Assembly: GCA_973895155.1 (NCBI GenBank)
Contig: OZ316892.1
Coordinates: 17,112,001 to 17,176,000, forward strand
Direction of reading: 5' to 3'
DNA: 64,000 nucleotides
From: Marsupella aquatica
Taxonomy: Eukaryota; Marchantiophyta
Shown here: one piece after another, positions 14,554-28,500 of the stretch
Layout of the letters: every line of letters begins with the position of its first letter
Numbering within the stretch: position 1 is the stretch's first letter
Program-made: the position numbers and the translations under genes
Notes under the pieces: generated by a model
The model's input: only the letters and a program-made list of their open reading frames with translations
The model's database searches: none
What the model was told of the DNA's origin: nothing

Positions 14554-17540
14554 GACCAGTCTTTGTACTCTAACTCTACATTTCTTTGTCAATTGTGCTA
14601 GTAAACCAGTTTTGAAGGACATGTTTTAAGGTTCCCATTGCTTTACTGATGTAGTAATATTTGAAAAAGAGGAAGTTCTTCTTGTATTTTCCTAGATTGA
14701 CTCAATTTGGTGAATAATCAATAGTGATAACTAGGAAATCTTCATGTACTCGTACACTGGCTCATACAAGTATGTTATAATAGTGGAGAATTTGATTCAC
14801 TTTTTTTTCTCTATGGAGGCAGGGCAGTCTTCGCTAGCTTCTCATTGAGCCAACATGTTCACGGTTACCAAGTTATTTCACCAACAGGAAATGTTACTGA
14901 AAAGGGTCATGCAGTGTAGTTTGGCCATGAAACGTTTAATTGATTGCAATTTATTTTCTTTTCCATCTACTCCAGCTATGAATCCCTTTTAAATGATTGT
15001 GAATGTAACATTTATTGTTTGTTTGGTCTGGCTATTAAACACTTAACATGGTTGTGAGATACCTCTCCTTTTTGCATGGAGTCTAGTTCTCAAAACTTCA
15101 CATGATGGTGAATGTTTACGCACCCCCGTGGGAATCTCCTTCCAAAAGCCCTGGAAGCACTTGCAAGCACTTCACCATTATTGGTCACAAACAAGAAACG
15201 GTAATCATGCAAGAGGGCCAAACATGACTATTCATGTTTGGAACAAGACAGAGAAAACCATTATTGATCACCATCAATAAAGGGTAGTTATGTAGAAAGA
15301 ACCAAACACAACTATTAGTGTTTGAGACAACACAAAGAAAGGCAGTTAGATCACCTAACTTGAAAAACTAAAAAGTAGCATTTAAAATAAAGAAAGAAAA
15401 TGTTTAAAAGAAACTAACTTTTGGATGGGTTGTGATTGATATATCAGTATGTTTTGGTAACTTATTTAAATTTTTTACTTAAATGACAAACTTTTGAAAT
15501 AATCATGGGTAGAAAGAAACTTTTCAAGCTACTATAACATTTACCAAGATACTGTAAGAAACCCTTAGGCTAAAAAGGACAAAAGAGTAACAAAATGTAA
15601 GGAACCCTTTGGTCACTATTGGGTACCAAAGGAACATAAGAAACCTTTTGGTTATTACAAACACAGGAACATTTTGCATAGACTCAATGGAATGTTACAT
15701 ACTCTATTTAATCTTGTCCTTTCATCTCCACATTCAAAACTAGTACAATGTGCAACTCTTCGTTGCTCTAACTAGTTGAGTAGCATCAAGCTTACATAAC
15801 CAGGGTCCTCCAACTAATTTGCATGTGAAGCTTCAAAACCATTTTGTGCTGAAGTGATTGAGCATTTGGGGGATCCATAATTATGTGTTCAAAACCTGGG
15901 TCAAAGGATAATATACATAATGGATTTTGGTGTGTGGGCGCATGTCCGAACTTATACTGGGTGAGAGGAGCATTACTTACTCTTAAAACTAATGTAGATT
16001 TTTGCTTTGTATTTTTCTTATATTTGTGGAAAACCCATTGTCTAGATTTTTGCTCTGACGTTTTTCTTGTGCTCTGTCAAGAGGGAAGAGTGTTTAGGGT
16101 TTAAGTCCTCTAAAGTTCTTTTCTGAAAACCATTGTCTAGGTTTTTGCTCTTAAGTTATTATTGTGCACTGTCGAAAGGGAAGACAGTGATGTGTGTGTT
16201 TTTTAAAACCTTCGTTGTCTTTCCTGAGAATCTAGCTTTTCGCTTTGTATGTTTACTCCAAGTTTCTTTTGTGCATTGTCAAAAGTGAAGACAGTGGATT
16301 TTCAGAGCCTTCTGAAGTTTCCTGAAAGTGTAGACAAGTATTTGAGCAAGAGCGAGTCCTGGTAAGTCCTTTTCTGAAGGTTAGACTGGTGTTTGAGCAC
16401 GAGAGAGTCCTGGTAACCTACGTGCGTAGTAAAGAACCCACAAGTACCCCAACTGATGAGAACATTGAAAAGCTAAATTCAAATTGAAATCACTAAATTC
16501 TTGACATGCCCTTGAAAGGACCGCAAAACTCCCACTACACGACCTGATATGAAAATTGCTTCAAATCTGGAAATGCCAGTGAGTGACACTACCTGTCCAA
16601 ACAGGAAAGATCATCGGAAGGAACCCGGAAATTAAAGAGTGCAGATGGAAATCCGTTCCAAATGTTAGATAATGTTCTTCGCTCGTTCGCTTTCTCTACA
16701 GTGTTCCAGTCAAGTTCGTGTTCTTTCGCCTCATATTTCTTTCCAATATTTTGCCTTTTTCTTTTCCTTCCATTGAGTACTCCTTATCATTTCCCTAACT
16801 GAAAAATATTCTTCGAACCTGGCTCGGATCAGAAAACACTCAAGACAGACCCACCACATCAGAAAGGAGGAGGAAATTGAAACAATCCTTGCTACAGGAG
16901 ATGTAGCAGGGCCACCAACAATTTGCTCTGTGAATGCTGGCTTCAATAAATTAAGAGAGCACGAGAACTTTCTCTGTAGCAATGTCAACACGACGAATGA
17001 CTGGATTGGGACAACGCAGTAAGCCTTGATCGGGATCACTCCCACGAATTAAACCAACAAAAAAACGGAGAATGACCTGACAGGCCTGTTCAAATCATCA
17101 ATAGATACGGGGTTCACGACAGTTTTTGCATGCATTCGCCTCTCCGGCCAATCATGTTCCCTCGACTACAGTAAGTTTCCAGTGCCCTAACATTCTGGTC
17201 AATACACTCACCATGCACTAGAGTTCCAACCAGCAAGAAGCTAGGCCATGGATGGGTAGGTACCGAGGACGGACATCGAAATATGCGCTAAAGTGCTCTG
17301 CTCCGTTTCGAGACTGGTGTACTGCCATTACTGTAGTAGTAGTGTCGATCATTCTCCTCTAGAATGATAAAGAGCTGCTGCTGACAACAGAACGGAGTCG
17401 GAAAGGATAATAATAATCGCTCGCCCACAGGTACGCAGAACATGATGAGAGATGGGCCAAGAGTAAATGCGAGCATCTCCCATTTCAAATGACTGTAGAA
17501 GTGAGCAAACCAAAGTTCCCAATCCTCCCGAGTAAAAAGT
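14554..17540. other. Intergenic sequence, no gene recognised
   Basis: The sequence is AT-rich and unique-looking. Between about 16080 and 16400 several phrases recur at short spacing (for example GTTTTTGCTCT, GTGCA(C/T)TGTC-AAAG-GAAGA, GAGAGTCCTGGTAA), suggesting degenerate local duplication. No family protein, tRNA or rRNA was seen on either strand. Confidence 0.45.
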
Positions 17541-18420
17541 AGGTCCCGCCGGCCGGAGACTATTCCGATGATCTTTCGTCGCTCGGCTCGCCGCAGAGAT
17601 CGGCAGGAAAACACCCGGACCGTTGTTGGCTACTACTGTCCGCTTTCCTCCTAGGAGTGAAGGAGTCCTAGGCAGTCACGCGTAGTAACCGTTAAGGACT
17701 CGAGGGACGTTGGCCCCACGGCAAGGGTTCCGGGCCGCTCCTGGACAAGAAGAGATCCCTGCAATTGAGGGGACCCACGATTATCAAATGTGGGCCGGGG
17801 CCGTCTCTCGACTGAGGGCGGACCCGGGACCCCACAGGAACAAGGAGAGGCGATGGATGGGACGGTCCCAGGCGAAGGGACGAACGGAGTGACTTCGAAG
17901 GCGAGCTTGAGCGGACGTACTGATCGACTCCTCACCGACGGACCGACGGACGGACGGACGGACGGAGAGAGTTCAAACGCGAGAAGTTGACCAGACGTCC
18001 CGACCGTTGCGTTGGATAGGATTCAAATGTGTGCGTTGCCGCCAGTCTTGCCGACGACTGACATACCGGTGAGCTCCCCTTTCTCCCGGAAGAGACGGAG
18101 GCCAAAGGTAGGGACAACTGCCAATGTGCAGAGCGTCGAGTACTGGAGTCGGGCGCTTCATCGTCATGGTTAGGGAGTCGGACCAGTCGGTGTTGGCCTG
18201 TTGGGTGGCTCGACTGACATGCGCCTTCGTCATGACTGTACCGGCCCGGGCGCCGGGGCGGTGTCGAGTGATGAGGAATCGTTGTAGATCTCACTGTTTT
18301 GAAGATGAATCATGCAGAATCTATGGCTTCCCTCTAGACGGTACGCAGTCACCCACGTCCGCGCATCTTTGGTCTGGCAGAAGAAGATGGCAGCCTCGTT
18401 ATCAATAACAATAAATTTCG
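17540..18420. other. GC-rich island with ACGG microsatellite, no gene recognised
   Basis: Base composition changes sharply here to GC-rich with frequent CG dinucleotides, unlike the flanks. An imperfect ACGG tetranucleotide array lies at about 17936-17968. Open frames on both strands reflect high GC and resemble no known protein. It could be a promoter or leader of an unrecognised transcript, but nothing in the sequence shows which way it would be transcribed. Confidence 0.45.
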
Positions 18421-19434
18421 ACCGCTCTGCGATAAGCGGCAGTCTCACTGTCAGACTAGCATAATTGATTGGCCCTCCTTGGAAAATTAATGGATCGTGT
18501 CTTCGCCGAAGGAAGGGCAAATGACTAGACCGTGGACGACCTAAAATGGACAACTTTAGTCTCGATACAATTCTACTGGCCTACTACATCCATGCGTGAC
18601 TGAACAAACAGCTAAGAGGCAGAATTATGAACACAGACAAGCTTCTCATGCGTGTATCATTGAGACACTCGTCATTTCTCTGACTATTTGTACAAAATTG
18701 GATACGGAACCAAATAACACGGTGAAAACACAGCCAAGGAACTAAATCAAAAGAACCCATCCGAAATTGGGTCCTGTGGACGAGTGCTGAGAGTGACCAG
18801 GACCTCGTTTAGCGCATGCAATCACCTTCTGGACATGAAGGAAAGACGAGAATGCGACCATTACCCCTTGTTTTCCCACCAAAAAGATCATTTTCCGATT
18901 CGCACCTCACAGTGATCAGCACCCGCCTTCGCTGAAGTACACAACAGGAAGGAACAGACAAGGTCCACCCTCCCCGTTACCAGGATGCCGTTCTCTATGG
19001 CAATCTGATAGGAACCAACAGAAAACAGATGCTTGCAGCTCTACGCAGAAGATAAGATCAGAAAGGTCCATAGATCCATTTCCGATCTCTTGGTCCGCAT
19101 GTCATCTGCTGCCACAATCTTCAGGGAGTTGAATTCCAGACGGAACTAAATGCAAAATGTGTGACCGGCCACCTAGTGTAATTTATCACCACCAAGAACA
19201 ACCCAAAAAGGGCCCTTGTCCCATAAAGTGAAGCTATATTACATGAATAATGCTAGACGAGAGGAGGGTGGCATTTGGATTTTGCAAAAGCATATGCAAG
19301 ATTTCCAGGAGGAAGGCCCATGGGAACCTTGTTTCCGCAGCCTCGTTGCTACTGCCGGCTGTTCTCCTCTTTCTAGTAGTGAATTCAGTAAGCCGAATTC
19401 AGTAAGCCGTGCGCTGAAGGGAGTTCTGACTGCT
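18421..19434. other. Intergenic region on the 3' side of the QWRF gene
   Basis: No protein or RNA gene was recognised. Position suggests part may be QWRF 3' untranslated sequence. A small perfect 14-base tandem (GAATTCAGTAAGCC, twice) lies at about 19381-19409. Confidence 0.4.
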
Positions 19435-19660
19435 TCTGTCAGGAACTTGCCCCTTTACACTTCAAGCCCGCGGTAAGAGGAGACTTTGAGGAAATTTCCA
19501 ACTCACGCAGATAGATACTGCCAGGAAATTTCCGCTTTTACCTGACAAGCCTGCACTAGAGGAAAACAGATGAACGGGTTCCCTCCTAACCCATGCAGAT
19601 TGATTCTTCCAGGAACTTGCGTCATTAAGTACGAGCCTGTTTTTAGAGGAAGAAAATGAA
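19435..19660. repeat. Three degenerate tandem units, period 82-88 bp
   Basis: The phrase CAGGAA(C/A)TT starts near 19441, 19523 and 19611. Each is followed 20-30 bases later by AAGCC or GAGCCTG and then by AGAGGA-GA. The units are heavily diverged. They lie just downstream of the QWRF stop codon, so they may be in its 3' untranslated region. Confidence 0.6.
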
Positions 19661-19679
19661 GCTTTCATAATACTTCTCT

Positions 19680-22600
19680 TCAGGTAGAACCAAGCCGAGC
19701 AGAATCCAGGGGACCTGTTAACAATGGCCGATTTCTCTCATGTTGAATTTGGACTAAGTGCGTGCTCAAGCTGCGCTCCTCTATCTGCCAACAACAGGGT
19801 CAGGTAAACTATCACCCACTAGACTATAATCCAAGCTGTGCTTGCCAGACACACAAACAGTTGCCTATGAAAAATTCAACTGCAAGCAGAATCATTCAAG
19901 GTTTATACCTCTAGTGCTGCTGCGGTGGATAATAATTCTCCGCACTCAGCTAGCAGAGCTCTCTCTTGTGCTGCCGTGTCGGCAAGTTGGGCAACTAGTG
20001 TATCCATGCTTTCTGCCTGGCAAAATGATAATGAGACAAAATGAAAATTTGCAGTAACAAACAAATCAAGAGGACCTCCTGGTATGGGCGGTGCTCACAA
20101 AAGCGATTTGTCAAGGTTAATAATCATGTACAAGCTAAATGAACCTCTACCCCATGGCCTCTTTGGACGACGTACCTTCGGTAATAAATTCTTCACAGAT
20201 AACTCTACAGCATTCATGACATCCACAGCAGAACCAAGAGCATCTTTCACAGCTTGGACATCTGCCTGCCATCACAGTGAAAGACAATCAAGAGTATTGA
20301 GTATGTTAAGCAGCTAGTGCTTCGCAATTGCAAACGGAATCAAAGGCAAGAACCTTGACCATTTCAATCTCTCTTGTGAAGGTACATACCCTGGCACCCC
20401 CTGTAACAGGGACTCTAAGAATGGAAGCCTCTAGAGCTTCTACAACTCCAAAAAGTGCAGCTGCATGATCGTTCTTCAATGATGCCCAGGACTGTAGTTG
20501 TGGAGCCTGGAACAAGAGCAATTTGTCAGCAACCGTGGAGAGCATTCGCACAACAAATATATCAATGAAACGAGGGGCCTTGGAAATGGTCCATTACTAT
20601 CCTGGTCACATGACACTGATTTGCATTCGACGATATATACTATCATAGTCAGTCGCCCGTTGACAGGAAAAATTTGCCTCCGCCATCAATTCCCAAAGGT
20701 GTCAGACAGTAATAAGTTCTGATCCAACTGATAGAACTCCATTCCTCATACATATAATGAAACAAAAATCTGGGTCGCAAAGATTACTCCCCGCGAAGCA
20801 CCATAGAGAGGGAAATGCTTCAGACCATGGTCCTAACGAAACTGAGAAGGAAAATAAAAAACAAATAGAACCATTGTACAGTTTTGGAACAGGATACACT
20901 AGTCGAGATCCATCATGTTTCAATACCACGTTAAATGAATGGATGAAATCCTACGATTATAGCGACCACTTCCTAAATTTCCTCCCTGTCGGAGGGATGG
21001 AATATCAGACAGCAATCACTATTTATTACCTAGCAACAGGACTGAACGGAATCAATTGCGTTACCTGATGTGAAAGAATCGTTTTCAGTTTATGGAAGTG
21101 TTTAGCTTGTTGCAACTTTATTCGTTGTGTCGCTACTGAAGCTCGCAACTCAGATGTTTTTATCCACACATTGTACAAAGATTTCTGCAAACATCATATC
21201 GAAGGAAAAATGCTGGTAAGGGTACATTCATGTACTTCTTTGGATACTAATTCCCAGTAACCTAAAACCCAGGAAGAACTACAACGCATTCGTCTTCATC
21301 CAACAGTGTCCGCACTAGTGACTACACATACATTGCATGCAACAGTTGATGTCTCAGAAGTGTTCTGTCACAAGGTTCAGAAATTTACGACGTTCGAGAT
21401 TATGATTCCTGCTCCCCATCAACAGATGCCAGTGCGCCAAGCATCATATCGAAATAAACGAGACTCCAACCATACCCTGTACTTGACACTTAGCAAGGAA
21501 ACTAAAAACATGAACATACATGACTGGTCATGACAGCGTTTCTATCCCATTGACACCCGTGGAACCTGGGCACTTCATGCCAAAGAGCGGCAGACTCTGA
21601 GTCCGATTGAATGGTTGAGATTTTTAAAAGAGGCTTTCTGGACGAGTAATATATATGCCAGTCAAAACTGGAGGTAACAGAATGATGATATAAGACTGTT
21701 GACACCCAACGTTCTCTCCCGCGACCATATGGGTTTGGGACGGAGATTCTCTGGGTCCGAGCAAAATCTGAACTGGGAGGACCGTTGTTAGGGGTGTTCA
21801 CGTATTTAAGCCACAACACATCATGACTCTTTGACAGAAGTGATCTCTGACCAGGTGAATCTGGACAGGGCTTCCCGGGGGACATTTTGAGCACATTCCA
21901 CCGAGAAATCTTTCGAACCACAATCCCTCTTCGTCAGACTCACTAAGCTAAATTGCGAGTGTTCCAGTACTCTCTACAAAGACCTGCCTTAACCAAAATC
22001 CTCAGATTTCGTCAATGTGTGAAACTGCAGCAACCCTGTCGGACATCTCAATAGACAACGACCTCTGCTGTTAATTCAGCTCCCAATTCTCAAACTAATG
22101 AACTCCCCAAAAAAACGTTCCTGGAATAAATACATTGCAAGTGCAGGGGCATAGTGCAGGCAAAACTTTTAGGGGTTCGCTCGACACACCAATACGTTAA
22201 GTCGTTTTTAAGTCGAATACCAACTTCAGCAACGTAGGACAATTGAGTGTAATTGAAGACAAACCTCTGCTGCAGCTCGTTGTGATTGCAACGCGGTATC
22301 CGCGCGGGCATTGATGAATCTCCACTGCAAATATCTGTTGTGAAGAATGCGGAGGAGAAGAGCCTCCTCTTGCTGGCTCATAGCCTTCTTTCCTCTACTA
22401 CGCAAGTCTGTCCCAAAATTTAGAGTGCTAATCGCGGACGTCCGGCTGGCAACGGTGGAGCCATTGGGTGGAGGTGGTCTCGTTCTTGTAGGACTTGGCA
22501 ATCCCCGCAAAGGAGAAGATCCTCCTCTTCCGCGGGCAGGAGACACAGGTGGCTGAGATGATGTTACCGGTATGATATTGCGAGCAGAAGAAAGGGACCA

Positions 22601-24049
22601 AGCGGAGCTCGATGAAGTGGCATTGGATGCCGTTCCTACTGAAGCTAATTTCCTCGCAGCTTTGACTGCTGATGAAATGTCTTGCTCGGACATAGAAGAA
22701 CGCAATCGATTCCCTTCGGACAAACGACGTGATCTACTAGCTTCTGCAGCTTGCCAAACACGAGCTGGTACCGTCGTGCCCTTAGAGGATGACATCCTTG
22801 ACCCTGTCCCCGATCCTCCTGAGGAGACACTTTCTGAATCTGAAATTGTATCACCTACACCGGGTTGGGAATCAGAACCGGCCAACACTGCCGACACTAC
22901 TTCCTGCGATGATTTCCTCACAAAGCTATCACGGGAGCCCTCACGAGAGTTTTCACGAGAATTCGCACTTTCAGAACGGGGCTTTTCAGTACTCTTGAGT
23001 GGGGTTTCCACAACCATTCGGCTTCTTGCTCTCCGTTCGGGAGTCGAGCTTCTCGAGCTGACCGAGGAGACCTGTCCGATCGGGCTTTCATTCACAGAGC
23101 GGGTGAAGTTCCTGGCAGAGGCGATGAGAGAAGAGGCTGTCGGTCTGGCAGGTCGAGATGCACTACTACTTCCATAACCACTGCTCACGATTCCGTACCC
23201 GCTACTAGTTACAGTGCGCCCTGGTGTTGTGAAGGTAGATGATCGATTCAGCGATTGCCTATCTCTCTCTGCACTGAGATCCATGCTTCTGGTGATCGCT
23301 GCCCCAAATACCTTCCCGTTGCTGCTGCCGGGCCATCTCTGAAGGTCAGGCTTGGTGCGAAGGTAATCTGGTCGAGCATTCTCCGTTTGATCCGTGCTTT
23401 GCCGCCGCATCGGCGATCCTTTCCGCTGCGGAGGTATTCCGGTTGAATCGACGGATCTGTGAATGCCATTAGCTGCTGGCTTAAGCGAATTGTTGAGAGG
23501 ACTCCTCTCGGCAGCTGGGCGAGGGGACTTTTCTTCGGCATTTTCAGTTGCGTGGCCATTGGAGGACTCACCTTGTTTGGATTGACTCGATGGCCAAAGA
23601 AGTTCCGGTCCTCGCCCTGACAATCGAGTCTTCGACGTTGGCAAAAAGCCATCCGCTGATGGACTTGTGGAGGTAGGTGAAGACGTCTTCGATTCTGGGC
23701 TAGCAGTGGGCCACGGTCGTCTTCTCTCTGCAGAGAGAGCGCGTTTGGGAACGGAAGGATCCCCGGCGGAAAGTGACCTGCCTAGATTGGGAGAAGGATG
23801 GCGACGAGCTGCAGCCGCTGCTACTTGAGCGACAGCGGCAGCTGTAGCAGCCGCAGTGGACGAAGTAGTCGACGCAGCTTTATAGCGGGAGGTGATCTCT
23901 CGATTTTTGGCCTTGCGCATTCCGCCATTGCTCTTCTCTGACACAGCCAAAGGTGCCCTTCCATCATCAGACAATGCCTTCTCTTGTTCTTGCTGATCAC
24001 GACGCAGCGGCGCTGCAGGCTGAGAAGATGATGAATCAGCGGCAACCAT
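19680..24049 (-). CDS. QWRF-motif protein (DUF566; SCO3/augmin subunit 8-like), 6 exons
   Basis: Members of this plant-specific family (Arabidopsis QWRF1/SCO3, QWRF2, AUG8/EDE1) bind microtubules; AUG8 is part of the augmin complex that recruits gamma-tubulin. Exons: 24049-22265, 21184-21065, 20506-20390, 20265-20176, 20016-19909, 19784-19680, all GT-AG, 774 residues. The start chosen is MVAADSSS; an in-frame Met lies four codons upstream. Residues 1 to about 540 are basic and Ser/Pro/Ala/Arg-rich (likely disordered microtubule-binding part), with REITSRYK near 55. The signature YLQWRFINARAD lies at about 573-584 (QWRF at 575-578), at the end of exon 1. A helical C-terminus follows with SLYNVWIKTSELR, ALEASILRVPVTGGAR, AVKDALGSAVDVMNAV and AAQERALLAECGELLS, as in the family. 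The six-exon phase is perfect. The paralogue type is undecided. Confidence 0.93.
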
Positions 24050-25510
24050 GATCAGTTCCACCGATGGATGCCTTCCCTCCCTTCTAGCTCCCGTTCGACT
24101 AATCTACTGTGCCTCAGAAGGTTCGACTTCACGGCCCTGAAGTTGATTTTTCCACTGTCGTTCCCTCCCATTGCATTACCTTGTCAATGCAACATTCCCG
24201 CTGTTCCGTTCTTGATCACCGAGTCACGCTTCAATTACCGCGCTAACATCCTAATACCGACCTGTAACGCGAAGCTTCCAATCATTCCCGAGAACTGTAG
24301 AGTACATAACCGCCAATCCGGAGATCTCGGCCCCGAGCCTCACTGAAAGTGCTGCACCTATCTACGCCTTCTTCTTCGCTTGCTGTAACCACACATTGGA
24401 GATCTTCACAACTTCTGAATGAAATTCCAGATACTACATTCCTCTTCCCCTACGCTCCACCGCGCCTTAGCCCCCCCTCGTGTCATATCCTTTCAGCTCA
24501 AAGAACACAAATCATTCATCCACTATACCGGAACTTCCTCGGACCCGTACTGCCTCATCTCATCAAACCAAGAACACGGAAGAAAAACACAGACACTCAA
24601 ATCGAATATCTTCTCATGTTTTAACCTCTGCCCCGGAAGACAAAACGAGACAAGAGGATGTGAGGTACTCGGCCAGACCAGACTATCTCACGGACAATGG
24701 ACGGGAGGATCACCCAACTCGTTGCACACGACGACGAAGAAATGGCGACCACGACAACAAGCTAGATGCAGCAGATCAAAACTACGACTGCTCATGAGCC
24801 CAATGAGAATACGAGAAAAATCCCCAGCGACGACGGATGTACATTACGGGCTTTCACAAATCAGCAACGCCTCGCTCCCCACCAGGATTCATTCATAGTA
24901 ATCGGACCAGACGCATGGATGCCTGCTCCGCTCATTCCCTTCTCCCTTTCTCCTTCCTGCCTCCTACTCTCAGTCATCAGTCACTTTTTTTCATGACTAT
25001 GATATGCGCACTCGCTCTCTCTCTTTTGCCGGCTTCCGCCTGCAAGTGTCGTCCGGGGCACTACCAAAGCCAAACCTCGATTTCCTTGCTTTTCGATGCA
25101 GTGCGTGCCTACCCCACACGAAGTAGCGACAACCAACGACAACATGGAGAACAAAATACTACGCCCCCACCGAATCCATCGAACACAACGAACAACGTCA
25201 GCTGTTGAGCAGTCTCACGTCCGACTTCCCTCACCCCGTTTCTTTTTCGCTTCCTCCAATCCTTGGATTTCTTTCCGCTCGTTCGGCTCTTTCCTCCCGT
25301 GCGCGCCGTAAAGGATTACACAGTACCAGGGTTACCGGTAAAATCCTGCCGGTTAACAACTCCTGTAGGAGGGCATTGCAACCACCGTCTGAATCAGTCG
25401 CGGTGTTCCGTGGCTCCCTGGTCCCCCGGTTAAGGTACGCACGGGGACAGGAAGGCAAACCCCAAGGGGGGCTGCATTGGGAACCCGGCCCCACGCGGAG
25501 AACTTATGAA
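24050..25510 (-). promoter_or_regulatory. Upstream/leader region of the QWRF gene
   Basis: On the gene's strand this is purine-rich (pyrimidine-rich as written), with no interruption by an obvious repeat until about 25510, where composition becomes AT-rich. Frames on the plus strand are Ser/Pro/Thr/His-rich, low in complexity and unlike any family, so I read this as leader and promoter. GC content is highest at about 25230-25510. Confidence 0.45.
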
Positions 25511-28500
25511 CCGTGAGCTTTTCCTACCTTCATCTAACGGGGTTTTATGAGCTTTTACTACTTCATGCATGCAAGCGATTGCTAAGGGGGTTTTTACACT
25601 AAGAATGATTGGAAGGACGTTTCCTCATTTTTCTCACTCATTTTTCTCACTGAATGATGCTTTTCTACCGGCAATACCAATACCGTCTATAAGTGCATTC
25701 CGTGATTGGCCTCGTGGTAGTCCTCTAGTATTACAAATTGATAGTTCCCTTAGTATTAGGGTCTGGTCTAGCGTCACTACCAAGATCTCCATTGTAGTAC
25801 ATAATTATTATTGTCTGAATTTTTATTACTAAACGCGCAAGAGATTATGAATAAGATATACCTCCAAGAATGACTACACAACAATAACCCACACTGTGTA
25901 CAGAAATTACAAATTGGTAGATTCTCATTAAAGAACAGATATGTAACTACGTTCAGTCTATGAGAGTACACATATATGATTCTAATTTATGAACAATCAA
26001 CTCCATAAATTGAACCAATTCAGTTGAACCGTGCAATATGAGAACTCAAGGTATGAGGAGTCCCTTGTGTATCACAAATGAGGAAGTGCATAAGTAATTT
26101 CCCATGCACTAATTTGGTAGTGCAATCATGCAGATATGGATATCCCATGCACTCATAACAGTGCATACCATGTGTAAGTCCATGGTTGGGGCGTATTATT
26201 GGGTCCTGCACTTAGACACAATAGACTGCCTCCTAATGCCATCAATTTTTGGATGGTTGGTATCTTGTATCACAAAATGAATAGGGGTTCAGAATTGCAA
26301 GTTGGTCATTTGATTCCCAACATTTGCCACCAAAAGCAACACTTGGTATAGCCCACCTTTCTAACCCCACAAGAGACAGCTGGTTTGTATCTTTCACACA
26401 ACACTCCCAATAAGCTTGGACCAAGTCATAGTTTGAGTTGCACACCATTGCACCAGAAGTTAAGCTTGAGCATCCTTGACAGAATTGACAACAATTGGTG
26501 AGCCATGTTGGTACTTAGCTCTAGCACCATGTCTAGCCACTGGTTAGGTTAACTAGAGCACAATGTAACCTTGGTTAAGGATTTTTGAGGTTAGTCTAGT
26601 GGAGAGACACTATACCCTAGGGCAACAATCCTTTGTGCTCATACTAGATATCAGTCTTCAGGAGTTGGAGACTAGGGGGAGAGAAGCTAGAGGAACACTC
26701 ATAGAGCAGGAGGCTTGTTAATTAGTTTATCAGGATGTTTGGTGTTGTACAACTTAAGTGTTTTCTTCTCTCAAACATGGACGTAGCTTGGATTGGGTGA
26801 ACTGCATATCACTGTGTTGGTGTTGTTTATCTGTTTACACTGGTTTGATGTGATGCCTTGCTATCCATTATTAATTGTTACTACTTGTGCTAATGTGCAT
26901 CAGGCCAACTTGGAATAGGGTGGTAAGTCTACTTGCACAGAGCTCTCCAAGTGATCCTTTTAACTTAGCCAATTGGTTAAGAGTAACCTTTAAAGGACCA
27001 GTAGTTTATTGTTTTAGAAGAGCAATCTCAACCACATACCTTGAAAAACCATTGAACTACATGGAAGTGAGCGGGCCCAAGGGCAACACCCCCTTTTTTA
27101 GGTGAAACTTTAAACTACCTCAAGAGGTGATATTATGGTTATTTGTTGCAGCCTCTTCTGTTTGCATTGAATGTATTTTGGATACTAGTGATTCCCTTCA
27201 TTTCAAGTTTGGAGCCTTATTTTAGCCTTCAGACTTGTTTTGCTCATTTTGGTGTGAGTAATATAGACAGATGAACAGCACTTCAAAGTCAAGCCACCCC
27301 AATAACAATAAAAATAAAGAATGAAATGCCATTCTTCAAGGAGTCACAAGAACTCCCAAGAATCATCAAATCTAAATCTACTCATACAAGGTCCGTGAGC
27401 AAAGATGAGAACAAAGAGCTCTTCAATTTGGTCACACCAAGACTGCACAAACATCTCCGTCTCTAAACTTTGTGCTGTCCATCTCCCTCCTTGGATTTTC
27501 TACCTATTTCATTCAAACATACTCTATCATTGCTACCCTACCCTCTAATACCAACCACTTGGAGTGAGAAGTCTCTCGGACCTAGCTTCTAGGACATATT
27601 TGTGTTTCAAATATCTTGCCTCCATAACACTTGATAAAATTTGGACGAATCTCTGTTCACACCCTTTAAGCTGAAATGTGACCCTAACATGCTCAAATTC
27701 AGCAACATAGAAACATTTCAACAACTTTTCTAGGAAAACCTCAAGACCTACTTTCCATACCAACCCTGGTAAAGCTCAGGGATTAACTTACTCTAGACTT
27801 AGGAAAATAATGCCCCGGCCCATACTTAGATACCTTCACGTTCACACTATTGCTTGGAAAATCCACACCTACCTCTCAGTTAACCAGCTTATTTTTCTTT
27901 AGGCAAGTCAGTTGAATGCCACCAATAGGGAGATACTCGATTGGAAAAGCTTTCTGGTTATTTAATCAAATCCACATGGAACTAGCCAACAACAACCAAG
28001 GCTGGAAACCACATAATAGATTCATGGGACACTCCCAATGACCATGACTAGAGCAATATGACTGCTACTACGACTAATTGATTTGCTTCACACTTCAAGG
28101 GGATCCACTGATGGGCAATTGTGTACTTGCAGGTGATGGGTGGACCTAGCAGTGGCGTGAGAAGAAAGCATGGAATCTTCCAGCTTAAATGTGGGGGTCA
28201 CAATGTTGCAGCCACATTGTACTCGTCTTGTGCAAAACTTGATTGTGTGTTGGTTCTCCATCAACTCTCAAGTTCTCTAGAGGAGTTACTTCAGTTGATT
28301 CATTGTGGGAAAGGTTGCTCCTCTTCGCCTCCTCTCCCAATGTGTTGGTGTAGCTAGGGGTTTTCTATAGTTTGTGTGCTTTCAATTGGGAAGTGACTGA
28401 TGTCAAGTCTGCTGCTTGTCAAGGACACCTTGAAACGACTAAACATATGTTCTACAACTGCCCATGGCTTTGACCACGTTAAACTCAACTTGAACACATT

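Noticed and set aside
22572-23177. Long plus-strand frame opposite QWRF exon 1 (201 residues)
   Set aside because: It is the antisense shadow of a conserved exon, Glu/Leu-rich by complementarity, with no family resemblance.
26517-26532. Possible Copia LTR/primer-binding junction on the minus strand
   Set aside because: At least three mismatches to the usual methionine-tRNA primer site, no paired LTR and no gag or pol motifs around it.
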